64,000 nucleotides of DNA from Bog-473 sp963726005 (GCA_963726005.1 CAVSAT010000002.1:682001-746000), one strand, 5' to 3'; positions 17,718-28,430 are shown, counted from the stretch's first letter. Numbers and translations are program-made. The notes: generated by a model not told the origin, from the letters alone.

Positions 17718-19073
17718 TCAGCTCCCGTTGCGCGAAACGCCGTCCGCCGGGTGGCCGTCGGCGTCCTCGTCGACGGACGGCGCGCCGGTCGGTTCGATCC
17801 GGACCCGCCCGATACGCCGACCGCGCACGTCGACCGCGGTCAGCCGGAAACCGTCGACCTCCACCGAGTCACCGGGGTCGGGCACCCGTCCCGCCAGGTC
17901 GAGCATGAGACCACCGACGGTGTCCCACGGGCCACGCGGGAGCTCGGCGCCGAGCAGGTCGTCGGCGTCGTCGACCGAGTAGAGCGCGCTCACGAGCACC
18001 GACCCGTCGTCGGAGCGTTCGACGGTCGGCTGCTCCACGTCGAACTCGTCGACGATGTCACCCACGAGCTCCTCGAGCAGGTCCTCGAGCGTGATCAGCC
18101 CCGCCGTGCCGCCGTACTCGTCGACGACGATCGCCATGTGGAACTTTTCCTCCTGCATCTCGCGCAGGAGGTCCGACACCTCCTTGGACTCCGGGATGAA
18201 CTTGGGTGGCCGCATGCTGTCGCGCACCACTTGGGCGGCCTTGCCCTGCCGCTCGGCCCGCACGAGATCCTTGGCGTAGGCGATGCCGATGATGTCGTCG
18301 ATCCCATCCTCCTCGACCGGTATCCGGCTGTACCCCGCAGCGAGCGCCGCCTCCAGTGCGTCGCCCACGGTGGCGTCGGCCTCGACGGTCACCATGTCGG
18401 GGCGGGGCGTCATGACCTCGCGGGCGACGGTGTCGCCGAAGTCGATGATGGAGTGGATGAAGGTGCGCTCGTCGTGCTCAATCACCTTCTCCTCGTGCGC
18501 CACGTCGGCCATTGCCTTGAGCTCCGAGTCGGTGATGTAGGAGCGCGGCATGCCCTCTCCGTCGTCGGCGGCACCGATGATCCGGTTGGCCAGGCCAATC
18601 AGGAGGGACGAGAGCCAGCGGATGGGCGGGAACCGGATGAGGGCGCTGACGAGGGGCGCGCTGAGCAGCGCGGCACGGTCGGCGTGTTGCACCGCCCAGT
18701 TCTTGGGCACCGCCTCGAAGAACACGAAGATCACCACGATCTCGAACACGATGCCGATGAGCACGCCCAGGCCGCCGAAGAGGTGCTCGGCGACGATACC
18801 CACCAGGGTGGCCGAGACCAGCTGGCAGATCAGCACGAGCAGCAGGATCGGGTTCAGGAAGTTGGCGGGGTTCTCGACCAGCCGGGCGAGCTGGCGCGCC
18901 CCGCGCTTCTTCTCGTCCACCAGCGACTTGGCCTTGATCCGGTTCATGCGCACGAGGCTGGTCTCGGCCATCGCCAGCACGCCCGACCCGGCCAGCAGCA
19001 CCGCGATCACCACGATGAGGGCCGCGTCGACGCCGTGGAAGCCCGAAGCCGCGAGCAGCGTCACCGCGGTCAC
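17718..19073 (-). CDS. corC: CNNM/CorC-type transporter-associated protein (hemolysin family)
   Basis: A 451-residue membrane protein with a DUF21 (CNNM) domain of about four helices (residues 1-200), including ETSLVRMNRIKAKSLVDEKK. It is followed by two CBS domains with REVMTPRPDMVTVEADATVG and HMAIVVDEYGGTAGLITLED, then a CorC_HlyC domain at the C-terminus. The family is linked to magnesium and cobalt efflux; hemolysin is a historical name. The GTG start overlaps the ybeY stop (GTGA). The neighbours phoH-ybeY-corC-era form a conserved block, so a role near ribosome maturation or Mg homeostasis is plausible. Confidence 0.9.
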   Translation of the reverse strand: MTAVTLLAASGFHGVDAALIVVIAVLLAGSGVLAMAETSLVRMNRIKAKSLVDEKKRGARQLARLVENPANFLNPILLLVLICQLVSATLVGIVAEHLFGGLGVLIGIVFEIVVIFVFFEAVPKNWAVQHADRAALLSAPLVSALIRFPPIRWLSSLLIGLANRIIGAADDGEGMPRSYITDSELKAMADVAHEEKVIEHDERTFIHSIIDFGDTVAREVMTPRPDMVTVEADATVGDALEAALAAGYSRIPVEEDGIDDIIGIAYAKDLVRAERQGKAAQVVRDSMRPPKFIPESKEVSDLLREMQEEKFHMAIVVDEYGGTAGLITLEDLLEELVGDIVDEFDVEQPTVERSDDGSVLVSALYSVDDADDLLGAELPRGPWDTVGGLMLDLAGRVPDPGDSVEVDGFRLTAVDVRGRRIGRVRIEPTGAPSVDEDADGHPADGVSRNGS

Positions 19074-19579
19074 GCCCGGGGGCCCACGCGGTAGAAGCGT
19101 TTCAACAGCTGCTGCTCCAGCGCCTCCATCTGCTCCGCCTCGGCGTCGTCCTCGTGGTCCAGGCCCAGGAGGTGCAAGAGACCGTGGACGACGAGCAGCG
19201 CCACCTCGTCCTCGAGGGGCACCTCGTGCTCGGCCGCGTTGCGGGACGCCACCTCGGGGCAGATCACGACGTCGCCGAGCAGCGTGAGCGCGCCCTGCTC
19301 GGCGGAGGTCCCCGGACCGCTGCCCCCGAGGTCCGGGGAGCGGCCGGTGGGCCCGGGCTCGTCCTCGATCGGGAAGGAGAGAACGTCGGTGGGCCCGCTC
19401 TTCCCGAGGAACTGCTCGTTGAGCGCGGCCATGGCGTCCTCGTCGACGAAGAGCAGCGAGACCTCGGTCTCGCCCTTCACCCCGCGCGCCGCCAGGACCT
19501 GACGCGCCAGCCCGGCCCAACGGGCCACATCGACCGGATGGGCCTGTTGCTCATCGGCTGCGAAGACGTCGATGGTCAC
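19070..19579 (-). CDS. ybeY: Endoribonuclease YbeY
   Basis: A single-strand-specific, zinc-dependent RNase involved in 16S rRNA 3' end maturation and ribosome quality control. The 169-residue protein ends with the diagnostic metal site VHGLLHLLGLDHEDDAEAEQM (three His). EVSLLFVDEDAMAALNEQF and TDVLSFP are upstream. An acidic Gly/Pro-rich insertion of about 20 residues lies between the latter and LLGDVVICPEVA. The GTG start at 19579 overlaps the phoH stop, and the stop overlaps the corC start, so all three are probably translationally coupled. Confidence 0.94.
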   Translation of the reverse strand: MTIDVFAADEQQAHPVDVARWAGLARQVLAARGVKGETEVSLLFVDEDAMAALNEQFLGKSGPTDVLSFPIEDEPGPTGRSPDLGGSGPGTSAEQGALTLLGDVVICPEVASRNAAEHEVPLEDEVALLVVHGLLHLLGLDHEDDAEAEQMEALEQQLLKRFYRVGPRA

Positions 19580-20541
19580 TGCGTGGGTCCCGCCCGCCCT
19601 TCTGCCACTTCGTAGGCGTCGACGATGTCGGCGACGATCTTGTGGCGGACCACGTCCCGACGGCTCAAGTGGACGAACGCGATGTCGTCGATGCCGCCGA
19701 GCACGGGCTCGAGCCCGACCAGGCCGGAGCGGCCCCCGGGCACGTCGATCTGGGTGACGTCGCCCGTGACCACGCACTTGGAGCCGAACCCGATGCGGGT
19801 CAGGAACATCTTCATCTGCTCCGGCGTCGTGTTCTGGGCCTCGTCGAGAATGATGAACGAACTGTTGAGCGTCCGGCCGCGCATAAAGGCGAGCGGCGCG
19901 ACCTCGATGGTTCCACGATCGAGCAGGCGCTGCGCGCCCTCGGGCTCGAGGAGGTCGTAGAGGGCGTCGTAGAGCGGGCGGAGATAGGGATCGACCTTGG
20001 CCATGAGGTCCCCCGGCAGGAAGCCGAGCCGCTCGCCCGCCTCCACCGCGGGCCGGGTGAGGATGATGCGCGTGACCTGCCGGGACTGCAGGGCGTGCAC
20101 CGCCTGGGCCACCGCCAGGTACGACTTGCCCGTGCCGGCCGGCCCGATGCCGAACGTGATGACGTTCTGGGAAATGGCGTCGACGTAGCGCTTCTGCCCG
20201 GCCGTGTTGGGACGCACCGTCTTGCCGCCCGCGGCGCGGACGACCTCGGAGCGCAACACCTCGCTCGGACGGATGTCGTCGCGCACCATGTCGATCATGC
20301 GGGCCAAGGTCGACGAGTCGAGGTTCCGGCCCGATTGCAGCATGACGATGAGCTCGTCGAAGAGGCGCACGACGACCTCCGCGTCGGGACCCTCGACCGA
20401 GATGCGGTTGCCCTGGACCACTATGTGCTCGCCCGGGAAGGCCTGTTCGATCTGGCGCAGGTGTTCGTCACGGGTCCCGAGCAGGCCGGCCATGAGATGG
20501 TTCCCGGGGACAAAGACTTCGGCGCGGAGGGTCGTGGTCAT
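19576..20541 (-). CDS. phoH: PhoH-family ATPase
   Basis: A 321-residue cytoplasmic P-loop protein. Walker A is GIGPAGTGKSYLAVAQA and Walker B SFIILDEAQNTTPEQMKMF, with the family block TRPAVEAGERLGFLPGDL between them. The N-terminal 100 residues contain a KH-like region. PhoH proteins next to ybeY are thought to act in RNA metabolism, and the fused PhoH2 type has RNA helicase activity. I use the ATG at 20541 (MTTTLRAEVFVPG); the upstream ATG in the same frame would overlap the HIT gene. Confidence 0.93.
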   Translation of the reverse strand: MTTTLRAEVFVPGNHLMAGLLGTRDEHLRQIEQAFPGEHIVVQGNRISVEGPDAEVVVRLFDELIVMLQSGRNLDSSTLARMIDMVRDDIRPSEVLRSEVVRAAGGKTVRPNTAGQKRYVDAISQNVITFGIGPAGTGKSYLAVAQAVHALQSRQVTRIILTRPAVEAGERLGFLPGDLMAKVDPYLRPLYDALYDLLEPEGAQRLLDRGTIEVAPLAFMRGRTLNSSFIILDEAQNTTPEQMKMFLTRIGFGSKCVVTGDVTQIDVPGGRSGLVGLEPVLGGIDDIAFVHLSRRDVVRHKIVADIVDAYEVAEGRAGPTQ

Positions 20542-20548
20542 GAGGCGG

Positions 20549-20905
20549 TCATGTGACGGCAAAGTGTCCTTTCAGCGGTTCACCACCCAAGACGTGGAGG
20601 TGCAGGTGCGGCACGGAGTTCATGGCGTCGGGCCCGACGTTGAAGATCAGCCGGTAACCCCGATCGGGCTGGGCCAGCCCGGCGGCGTCGGCCACGACAC
20701 GGGCGGCGAGCAGCATGTCGGCCAGCACGGGTCCGTCCGCGGCGGTGACCGTCGATGCGTCCTCGATATGACGGCGCGGCACGACCAGCACGTGGAGTGG
20801 GGCCGCCGGGTGAATGTCCTTGAAGGCGACGGTCGTCGGCGTCTCGTGCACCGTCTCGGACGGCACCTCGCCGGCCACGATCTTGCAGAAGAGGCAATCC
20901 GTCAT
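20549..20905 (-). CDS. HIT-family nucleotide hydrolase (HinT-like)
   Basis: A 118-residue histidine-triad protein that hydrolyses nucleoside phosphoramidates or related adenylates. CLFCKIVAGEVPSETVHE opens the fold and the catalytic triad is HLHLHVLGG near the C-terminus. Length and architecture match bacterial HinT. It sits 91 bp after rsmE and 7 bp before phoH on the same strand, so it is probably transcribed with the run headed by hrcA. Confidence 0.93.
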   Translation of the reverse strand: MTDCLFCKIVAGEVPSETVHETPTTVAFKDIHPAAPLHVLVVPRRHIEDASTVTAADGPVLADMLLAARVVADAAGLAQPDRGYRLIFNVGPDAMNSVPHLHLHVLGGEPLKGHFAVT

Positions 20906-20996
20906 GCCCCGGGGTCGCCGCCGTCCTTCTGCTCGGGCCTGATCACTGGCACGAACTTATCGGCCCCCGGGCCGTGCCCGTGACGATGGGCGCCCC

Positions 20997-21723
20997 TCAC
21001 GCCCGCCCCCGCGACCCCTCCACCGCAGCCACGGTCCCGGTCCGCAGGGAGGCCAACAGCGCGGCCGCGGTGACCGCAGCCGTCTCGGCCCGCAGGACGC
21101 TCAACCCGAACCCGACCGTGGGAAGCCCCGACGACAGCTCTTCGGTGCTCCACCCGCCCTCGGGCCCCACCGCCACGACGCGCTGGGACGCCGTGGGCCG
21201 GTCCCCGCTCAGTTGGGCCAGCACCACCTCGCCGGTTTCGCCCAGGGAGGGCAGGTCGGCGAAACGCACCGTGTCGCAGACCTCGGGCAGCCAGACGCGG
21301 CGGCTCTGCGCCGCCGCTTCGCGCGCCACCCGGCGCAGCCGCGCGACCGTCGCCTTGCCGCGCTGTCCCGTCCACCGGACGACGCCGCGCTCGCTGAGCA
21401 GCGGGACGATGCGATCGATGCCCAGCTCGGTCAGCTTCTGGACGACCCACTCGGGGCGCTCGCCCTTGACCGGCGCGAAGGCGACCGTGAGCGCCGGCTC
21501 GGCGCGGGGCTCGAGTTGCACGGCGCCGGCCTCGGCGAGCGGCTCGAGCGTGCCTCCCGCCGCGCCATCTGGTCTGCGCCCACCGGCCGCGGCCGTCCGA
21601 CGCGATGACCTCCTCGCCGTCGCGCAGTCGCAGCACCCGCGCGAGATGGTGGGCGTCCGCGTCGGAAAGCACCGGGTGCCGGGGGTCGTCGACGAACGCC
21701 TGGGCGGCGGCGGCGGCGCGCAC
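20997..21723 (-). CDS. rsmE: 16S rRNA m3U1498 methyltransferase RsmE, with one apparent frameshift
   Basis: Methylates N3 of U1498 in 16S rRNA using SAM. The N-terminal PUA-like part (DADAHHLARVLRLRDGEEV) is in one frame. The SPOUT domain, with PEWVVQKLTELGIDRIVPLL, the SAM-knot VVAVGPEGGWSTEE and LSVLRAETAAV, is in another. The frames join cleanly if one extra base near 21567-21572 is removed, giving about 242 codons and the join WAQT-DGAAGGTLEP. The span is one base over a multiple of three, which fits. The start could instead be a TTG at 21759 overlapping the dnaJ stop; I chose the GTG at 21723 by length. Confidence 0.88.
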
Positions 21724-21751
21724 GGCGATGCCGACGTGGTCCGGGGCGGTC

Positions 21752-22897
21752 CTAGCCAAAGGCGGAGCGCAGGCGAGAGAACATGCCCTCGCCGCCCCCG
21801 GCCCCCGGGGGCGAGACCGCCTCGCCGCGGGAGGCGGCGAACTCCCGCAGGAGCTGGTCCTGTTCGGGGCTGAGGCCGGTCGGGGTCGCCACGAACACAT
21901 GCACGAACAGGTCGCCGCGGCCGCGGCCCCGCAAATGGGGGACGCCGAGACCCTTGATGCGCTCGACGTGGCCGTGCTGGGTGCCCGGCCCGATGGTCAG
22001 GTGCTGCGGCCCGTCCAGCGTCTCGACCTCCGTGTCGGTCCCGAGCGCGGCCTGGGCGACGCTGATGGTCAGCGTGGTGTTGAGGTGGTCGCCCTGGCGC
22101 TCGAAGCGAGGGTCGCGGGCGACCGTGAGGTGGACGAAGAGCGAGCCGCTCGGGCCACCGCGCTGCCCCGCCGCGCCACGCTCGGCGAGCCGCAGCGTCG
22201 ACCCGTCCTCCACGCCGGCCGGCACCTCCACCGTGAAGTTGCTCTCCTCCATGCGCCGCCCCTCGCCGCGGCAGTCGGCGCATGGGTTGGGGATCATCTC
22301 GCCGGTGCCGTTGCAGCGCGAGCAGGCAACGCTGGTCACCACCTGCCCGAGCAGCGACTGGCGCACCCGGCGCAGCTCGCCCGTACCCTGGCAGTCGATG
22401 CACGTCACCGGTTCGGTGCCGGGAGCCGTGCCCTGACCCGCGCACGTGGCGCACGTGGCCGGTAGGCGGACAGTGATCTCCTTGCGGCTGCCGAACACCG
22501 CCTCGGCGAACTGGAGGGTCAGACGCACCTCGGCGTCCGCGCCGGCCTGGGGCCCGCGACGGCGGACGCCGGCCCCGCCCATCTGGCCGAAGAACGCCTC
22601 GAAGATGTCCCCCAGGCCCCCTTCGAAGCCGAAGCCACCGGTGCCACCGGCCTGGGAGCCGAACACGCCCTCGGGACCGAAGCGGTCGTAGCGGGCCCGC
22701 CGTTCGGGGTCGCGCAGGACCTCGTAGGCGACCGTCACCTCCTTGAAGCGCGCCTCGGCCGTGGGGTCGCCATCATTTGTGTCCGGATGCAGCTCGCGGG
22801 CGCGGGACCGGTAGGCGCGCTTGATCTCGTCGTCGCTCGCCTCGGGGCTGACCCCGAGCAGCGCGTAGAGGTCGCCCAGCCCGTCAGTGATGGCCAT
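21752..22897 (-). CDS. dnaJ: Chaperone protein DnaJ
   Basis: An Hsp40 co-chaperone that stimulates the DnaK ATPase. The 381 residues contain a J domain with RELHPDTNDGD (the HPD triad), a Gly/Phe-rich linker, and four zinc-finger repeats CATCAGQG, CIDCQGTG, CSRCNGTG and CADCRGEG. The C-terminal substrate-binding domains follow. The ATG at 22897 has GGAGGTCACG just upstream and lies inside the hrcA 3' end (14-base overlap). The hrcA-dnaJ order is the common arrangement for a second, HrcA-controlled DnaJ in actinobacteria; dnaK and grpE are not in the window. Confidence 0.96.
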   Translation of the reverse strand: MAITDGLGDLYALLGVSPEASDDEIKRAYRSRARELHPDTNDGDPTAEARFKEVTVAYEVLRDPERRARYDRFGPEGVFGSQAGGTGGFGFEGGLGDIFEAFFGQMGGAGVRRRGPQAGADAEVRLTLQFAEAVFGSRKEITVRLPATCATCAGQGTAPGTEPVTCIDCQGTGELRRVRQSLLGQVVTSVACSRCNGTGEMIPNPCADCRGEGRRMEESNFTVEVPAGVEDGSTLRLAERGAAGQRGGPSGSLFVHLTVARDPRFERQGDHLNTTLTISVAQAALGTDTEVETLDGPQHLTIGPGTQHGHVERIKGLGVPHLRGRGRGDLFVHVFVATPTGLSPEQDQLLREFAASRGEAVSPPGAGGGEGMFSRLRSAFG

Positions 22898-23957
22898 CGT
22901 GACCTCCGCCGATCCGCTCGCCCAGCCGCTCGCCCACGACGTGGGCCGCCGCCATGGCGCGCGGGTAGTCCATCCGCGTCGGGCCGAGCAGGCCCACCGC
23001 GCCCAGGTCCTGGCCGTCGACGGTGACGGGTGCCACGACGACCGCACACGACGACAACGGCTCGAAGCCGTGCTCGGTGCCGATGGCAACCGAGAGTCCC
23101 CGGTCGAGGACGTCGCGCAGGAGCGTCACGACGACCAGCTGCTGCTCGAGGATGGCGAGGACCGAGCGCACCGTCTCGACGGCGTCGAAGGACTCCGCCA
23201 GGCGCGCCGGACCGCCCACGAACACCTGGTCCACCTCGATGGCACCCCCCATGGCGTCGAAGGCGAGGCGCCCGGCGGCGATGAGGCGGTCGAGCGACTT
23301 GGTCCCGCTCGCCGGCACGGTCCACGGCGCCGACAGGGTGTGGCCGACCAGGTGGGAGGCGAGCACGGAGCCGGCCCGGGCCAGCAGCTCCTCGGAGGCC
23401 TCGGAGTCGAGTTCGATGGTCCGCTTCTCGACGGCCCCGTCGGAGAGCACGACCAGGAGCAGCGCGTGGAGGGGCGAGAGGCCGACCAGCTGGACGGAGC
23501 GGATGGTGGCCGCCTCGTGCGAGGGGCCGACCACGACCGCCGCGTACGACGTCAGCTCGGAGAGCAACCCCGAGGCCCGCTCGAGCACCGTCTCCATCTC
23601 GCCGTGCACCTGCGCGAAGAACTGGGTCACCTGTCGACGCTGGACAGGGCCGAGGACGCCGGGCGCCGTGAGGTGGTCGACGAAGAAGCGGTAGCCCTTG
23701 TCGGTCGGGATGCGGCCGGCGCTCGTGTGGGGCTGCACGAGGTAGCCCTCACGCTCGAGCGCCACCATCTCCGAGCGCACGGTGGCCGAGGACACCTTCA
23801 CCCCCGGTGCATGGGCCACGTGCGCGGAGCCGACCGGCTCGGCCGTCCCGATGTACTCGGCCACGACCGCCTCGAGGATCGCGGCGCGCCGGTCGTTGAG
23901 GGCGCGTGGGTCGGAGTCGTCGGCGGGAGTAAACGGAGGTTCAGTGTGGGTCGTCAT
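22884..23957 (-). CDS. hrcA: Heat-inducible transcription repressor HrcA
   Basis: Represses heat-shock genes by binding CIRCE. The 357-residue protein begins at ATG 23957. The N-terminal winged helix contains RRAAILEAVVAEYIGTAEPV and KVSSATVRSEMVALEREGYL, followed by HTSAGRIPTDKGYRFFVDHL, all diagnostic. The dimerisation and inserted domains follow over the remaining 260 residues. A CIRCE operator sits 14-40 bases upstream of the start, so the gene is almost certainly autoregulated along with dnaJ and perhaps the whole downstream run to era. Confidence 0.96.
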   Translation of the reverse strand: MTTHTEPPFTPADDSDPRALNDRRAAILEAVVAEYIGTAEPVGSAHVAHAPGVKVSSATVRSEMVALEREGYLVQPHTSAGRIPTDKGYRFFVDHLTAPGVLGPVQRRQVTQFFAQVHGEMETVLERASGLLSELTSYAAVVVGPSHEAATIRSVQLVGLSPLHALLLVVLSDGAVEKRTIELDSEASEELLARAGSVLASHLVGHTLSAPWTVPASGTKSLDRLIAAGRLAFDAMGGAIEVDQVFVGGPARLAESFDAVETVRSVLAILEQQLVVVTLLRDVLDRGLSVAIGTEHGFEPLSSCAVVVAPVTVDGQDLGAVGLLGPTRMDYPRAMAAAHVVGERLGERIGGGHDGHH

Positions 23958-23970
23958 GGTTGTTGCGTAC

Positions 23971-23997
23971 CTGGCACTCAAGTCTACCGAGTGCCAG
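23971..23997 (-). promoter_or_regulatory. CIRCE operator
   Basis: CTGGCACTC-N9-GAGTGCCAG is a perfect 9-bp inverted repeat with the standard 9-base spacer. The CIRCE consensus is TTAGCACTC-N9-GAGTGCTAA; 7 of 9 positions per arm agree. It lies immediately upstream of hrcA and is the expected HrcA binding site. Confidence 0.93.
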
Positions 23998-24058
23998 GGG
24001 TCTCGCCGAGGTCGGTGCCGGGAGAGCCGGGGCCACCCGATTCCGGACCGCGCGGCCG

Positions 24059-25876
<1,818 letters not shown>

Positions 25877-26053
25877 GGTCCGTCGATCGTACCGGCCCCG
25901 CCTCGCACTCCGGTCGCCTGGCCAGGGAGCTTGGCGGGGACACCGGCGGGTTGGCGCCGGCCGAAATGGGCCCGCCACCTGCTACAGTTGTCGTCCGCAC
26001 CGGTGGGCTCCCGTCCCGCCGCCCTCCCTTTCGAGAGCACCGAGGATCGTCAC

Positions 26054-26329
26054 GTGGCCAACATCAAGAGCCAGATAAAGCGGAACCGCCAGAACGAGAA
26101 GCGCCGGCTGCGCAACAAGTCCGTGCGGGCCGAGATGCGCACGCGCTCCAAGAACGCCGTCGTGGCAGCCGAGAGCGGCGACGAGGACGGCGCGGAGTTC
26201 CTGCGCCTGGCCGTGAAGCGGATCGACAAGGCCGCCGCCCACGGCGTCATCCACAAGAACACCGCGGCCAACCACAAGTCACGGCTGGTGCGGCGGATCG
26301 CAGCCATCGAGGCGGCGTCCGCGGAATAG
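26054..26329 (+). CDS. rpsT: 30S ribosomal protein S20
   Basis: A 91-residue primary 16S rRNA-binding protein. It begins at a GTG with ANIKSQIKRNRQNEKRRLRN and contains the conserved IDKAAAHGVIHKNTAANHKS in its C-terminal helix. It is rich in Lys and Arg, as expected. GAGGATC lies upstream of the start. It is transcribed away from lepA, and a strong hairpin follows its stop. Confidence 0.96.
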   Translation: MANIKSQIKRNRQNEKRRLRNKSVRAEMRTRSKNAVVAAESGDEDGAEFLRLAVKRIDKAAAHGVIHKNTAANHKSRLVRRIAAIEAASAE

Positions 26330-26339
26330 CGGTGACGCC

Positions 26340-26358
26340 GCCCGGCCCCCGGCCGGGC
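26340..26358. terminator. Perfect 8-bp GC hairpin after rpsT
   Basis: GCCCGGCC-CCC-GGCCGGGC, 10 bases past the rpsT stop and 18 bases from the convergent flavin-type gene stop. It can serve both strands. There is no T tract. Confidence 0.65.
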
Positions 26359-26376
26359 GTCAGGCGGGGCGCAACG

Positions 26377-26886
26377 TCACCCCGCCAGGTGAAAGGTGAA
26401 CATCTTCTCCGGAACGATGCGCGCGCCCAGGGCGTCGGCGTGGTCGAGCCAGTCCTCGAAGGACGGCCCCTGCTTGGGCAGGTACTCGTCGAGCATGGCC
26501 TGGCGCACGTCGGCGAAGGCGGGGTCGTCGAGGGTGAACTGCTCGGCCCTCCCGTGCACGGTCACCGCCAGCTCCTCGCCGGGCAGATGGGTGGCACTGA
26601 CGGCCGGCCGGGCGGCGAGGTGCCGCATGCGCACCGAGTCGCGACCCGAGCTGAACCAGAAGGTGCCGTGGAGGAAGTAGCCGTCGACCGGGCCGGCCAA
26701 GGGCCGCCCGTCCGCGGTGACGGTGGCCAGCACGAGAAGCCGCATCCCCTGCAGCCGGTCGACCAGGTCGCCGGCGCTCAGGCGGCGCTCGTCGCTGACG
26801 ATGCCGCGCAGGTGCGGCCCTGCCGAGGCCATGGAGGCGTCGAGGAGGTCCTGGAGGTGCCGGAGTTCTTCGGGTGTCTCGAGCAT
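26377..26886 (-). CDS. Pyridoxamine 5'-phosphate oxidase-fold protein
   Basis: A 169-residue split-barrel protein, likely binding FMN, F420 or heme. The fold is suggested by RLLVLATVTADGRPLAGPVD, FWFSSGRDSVRMRHLAARP and VTVHGRAEQF, in the order seen in PNPOx-like proteins. The C-terminal part, YLPKQGPSFEDWLDHAD, also occurs in members of general-stress type. Substrate unknown. It is convergent with rpsT and divergent from the AraC-type gene, with about 60 bp between starts. Confidence 0.75.
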   Translation of the reverse strand: MLETPEELRHLQDLLDASMASAGPHLRGIVSDERRLSAGDLVDRLQGMRLLVLATVTADGRPLAGPVDGYFLHGTFWFSSGRDSVRMRHLAARPAVSATHLPGEELAVTVHGRAEQFTLDDPAFADVRQAMLDEYLPKQGPSFEDWLDHADALGARIVPEKMFTFHLAG

Positions 26887-26945
26887 GGGACCAGTTCAGC
26901 ACCGGGGTGCGCGCGCCGCCCCGGCCCCGCGCGACGCTGGGGCCG

Positions 26946-27836
26946 ATGGTGGACGGGCTCGTCCTCACCCGCCGGGTATCCGAGCGGGGGGTGCACGAAA
27001 CGGTCCAACGCGCCGGGGGCGCGTCGGCCGCGGCGGTCGTCGGCCACTACGTCGGCTACGAGGAGTGGCCCGAGTCCGGCTTCCTGCGCCGTGAGACGGC
27101 CCGCCTCGGGGTCGCCCTGATCCTGGGCTTCGGCGACTCCATGGAGGTCTTCGAGGACGAGGTCGGGGGTCCGGTGCGCACCCTCGGCGCCTTCGTCGTG
27201 GGCAACCAGTCGCGCTCGAGCATCACCGGGGTCGCGGGGCACCAGCTGGGCGTGCAGGTGGAGCTGACCGCCGCCGGCGCGCTGGCGCTGTTCGGAGACG
27301 TGGCGGAGCTGAACGACGACGTGGTGCCGCTCGACGAGGTTCTGGGCGGGCGCGGGGCGCGTGTGATCGAACGATTGGCCGAGACGGCGACGTGGGAGGG
27401 GCGGTTGCGGCTCCTCGACGACGTCCTGGGCCGCGGCGAGGCCGTCCCCGCGCTCTCACCCGAAGTGGCGTGGCTGCGCCGGCAGCTGGCCGCCTCCAAC
27501 GGGCAGGCCCGCGTGGAGCCGCTCATGGACGAGACGGGATGGAGCCGGCGTCACGTCACGGAACGCTTCCGGCGCCAGTTGGGCCTCTCCCCCAAGGCCT
27601 ACGCGCGGCTGCTCCGCTTCGAGCACGCCGCCTCGCTGCTGGGGCGGCCGGCGGCGGGTCGCACCCTGGCCGACGTGGCGATGGAGGCGGGCTACTACGA
27701 CCAGTCCCACCTGACCCGCGACTTCGCGGCCCTGGCGGGCATGACCCCGGGCGCCTACGCCGCCGAGTCAGTCCAGAACCCCACAAACCCGTTTGCTTCC
27801 GACGATCAGCGCGCCGTTTCGCCGCGAGGCGGGTGA
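26946..27836 (+). CDS. AraC-family transcriptional regulator
   Basis: A 296-residue regulator. The N-terminal 190 residues form a sensing domain with no family I can name (DUF6597-like HTH-linked proteins are similar in layout). The C-terminal 100 residues carry two helix-turn-helix units: EPLMDETGWSRRHVTERFRR and TLADVAMEAGYYDQSHLTRD, the latter with the AraC signature ending in FAALAGMTPGAYA. The ATG at 26946 is chosen to avoid overlap with the divergent gene. A VOC protein gene follows 150 bp downstream and may be its target. Confidence 0.85.
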   Translation: MVDGLVLTRRVSERGVHETVQRAGGASAAAVVGHYVGYEEWPESGFLRRETARLGVALILGFGDSMEVFEDEVGGPVRTLGAFVVGNQSRSSITGVAGHQLGVQVELTAAGALALFGDVAELNDDVVPLDEVLGGRGARVIERLAETATWEGRLRLLDDVLGRGEAVPALSPEVAWLRRQLAASNGQARVEPLMDETGWSRRHVTERFRRQLGLSPKAYARLLRFEHAASLLGRPAAGRTLADVAMEAGYYDQSHLTRDFAALAGMTPGAYAAESVQNPTNPFASDDQRAVSPRGG

Positions 27837-27986
27837 TCAACCTTCGCGAGGAGCTCGAGGATGACGACGGGAATCTGGCGAGAGGTTCGGCCCACGGCGG
27901 AGGCCACAGACGGGGACTCCGCCGGCCGCGTCCCCGAAGTCAGGTTTGTCCAAGACCTGCCGCCCCGAAACCCGCAGAATGAAGTC

Positions 27987-28397
27987 ATGACGACAACCCA
28001 CGACACCACCACCGAGGCCGGCGTCATCCCCGTCCTCGTCTACGAGGACATCGAGGCGGCCCACGACTTCCTCGTCGGCGCGTTCGGCTTCACGTCGGGG
28101 GGCCTCCACCGGCTCGACGACGGGACGGTCGTGCACGCCGAGGTACGCAACGGCGACGCCGCCATCTGGTTGCACGGGGTCTCGCCCGAACACGACCTGG
28201 CCTCTCCCCGCGGGGCGGGAGCGTCCCACGGGGGCCTGTCGGTCATCGTCCCCGAGGTCGACGCGCACTACGCCCGCACGAGGGCGGCCGGCGCACGCAT
28301 CGACAGCGCGCCGACCGACCAGGACTACGGCCTGCGCGAGTACGGCGCCCGGGACCCCGAGAACCACCGCTGGTGGTTCTCGTCGCCGTTGGCCTGA
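27987..28397 (+). CDS. VOC-family (glyoxalase/bleomycin-resistance fold) protein
   Basis: A 136-residue protein with two beta-alpha-beta-beta-beta halves. The first half has PVLVYEDIEAAHDFLVGAFG and HAEVRNGDAAIWL, the second GGLSVIVPEVDAHYARTRAA and YGLREYGARDPENHRWWF. The ending is typical of PhnB or SnoaL-adjacent VOC proteins. Metal ligands are not all certain: a His and a Glu are visible (VVHAEV and REYGARDPE). The start at 27987 (MTTTHD) is used, since the upstream frame looks non-coding. AraC-VOC pairs usually deal with small toxic or antibiotic molecules; that is inference. Confidence 0.8.
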   Translation: MTTTHDTTTEAGVIPVLVYEDIEAAHDFLVGAFGFTSGGLHRLDDGTVVHAEVRNGDAAIWLHGVSPEHDLASPRGAGASHGGLSVIVPEVDAHYARTRAAGARIDSAPTDQDYGLREYGARDPENHRWWFSSPLA

Positions 28398-28430
28398 CCT
28401 CCGCGGCGGGACGGGGCTGGGTGCGTGGCC

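Noticed and set aside
17751..19094. A 447-codon His/Val-rich plus-strand frame over corC
   Set aside because: It is the antisense of a conserved CNNM/CBS protein; its composition is that of a GC-rich shadow frame.
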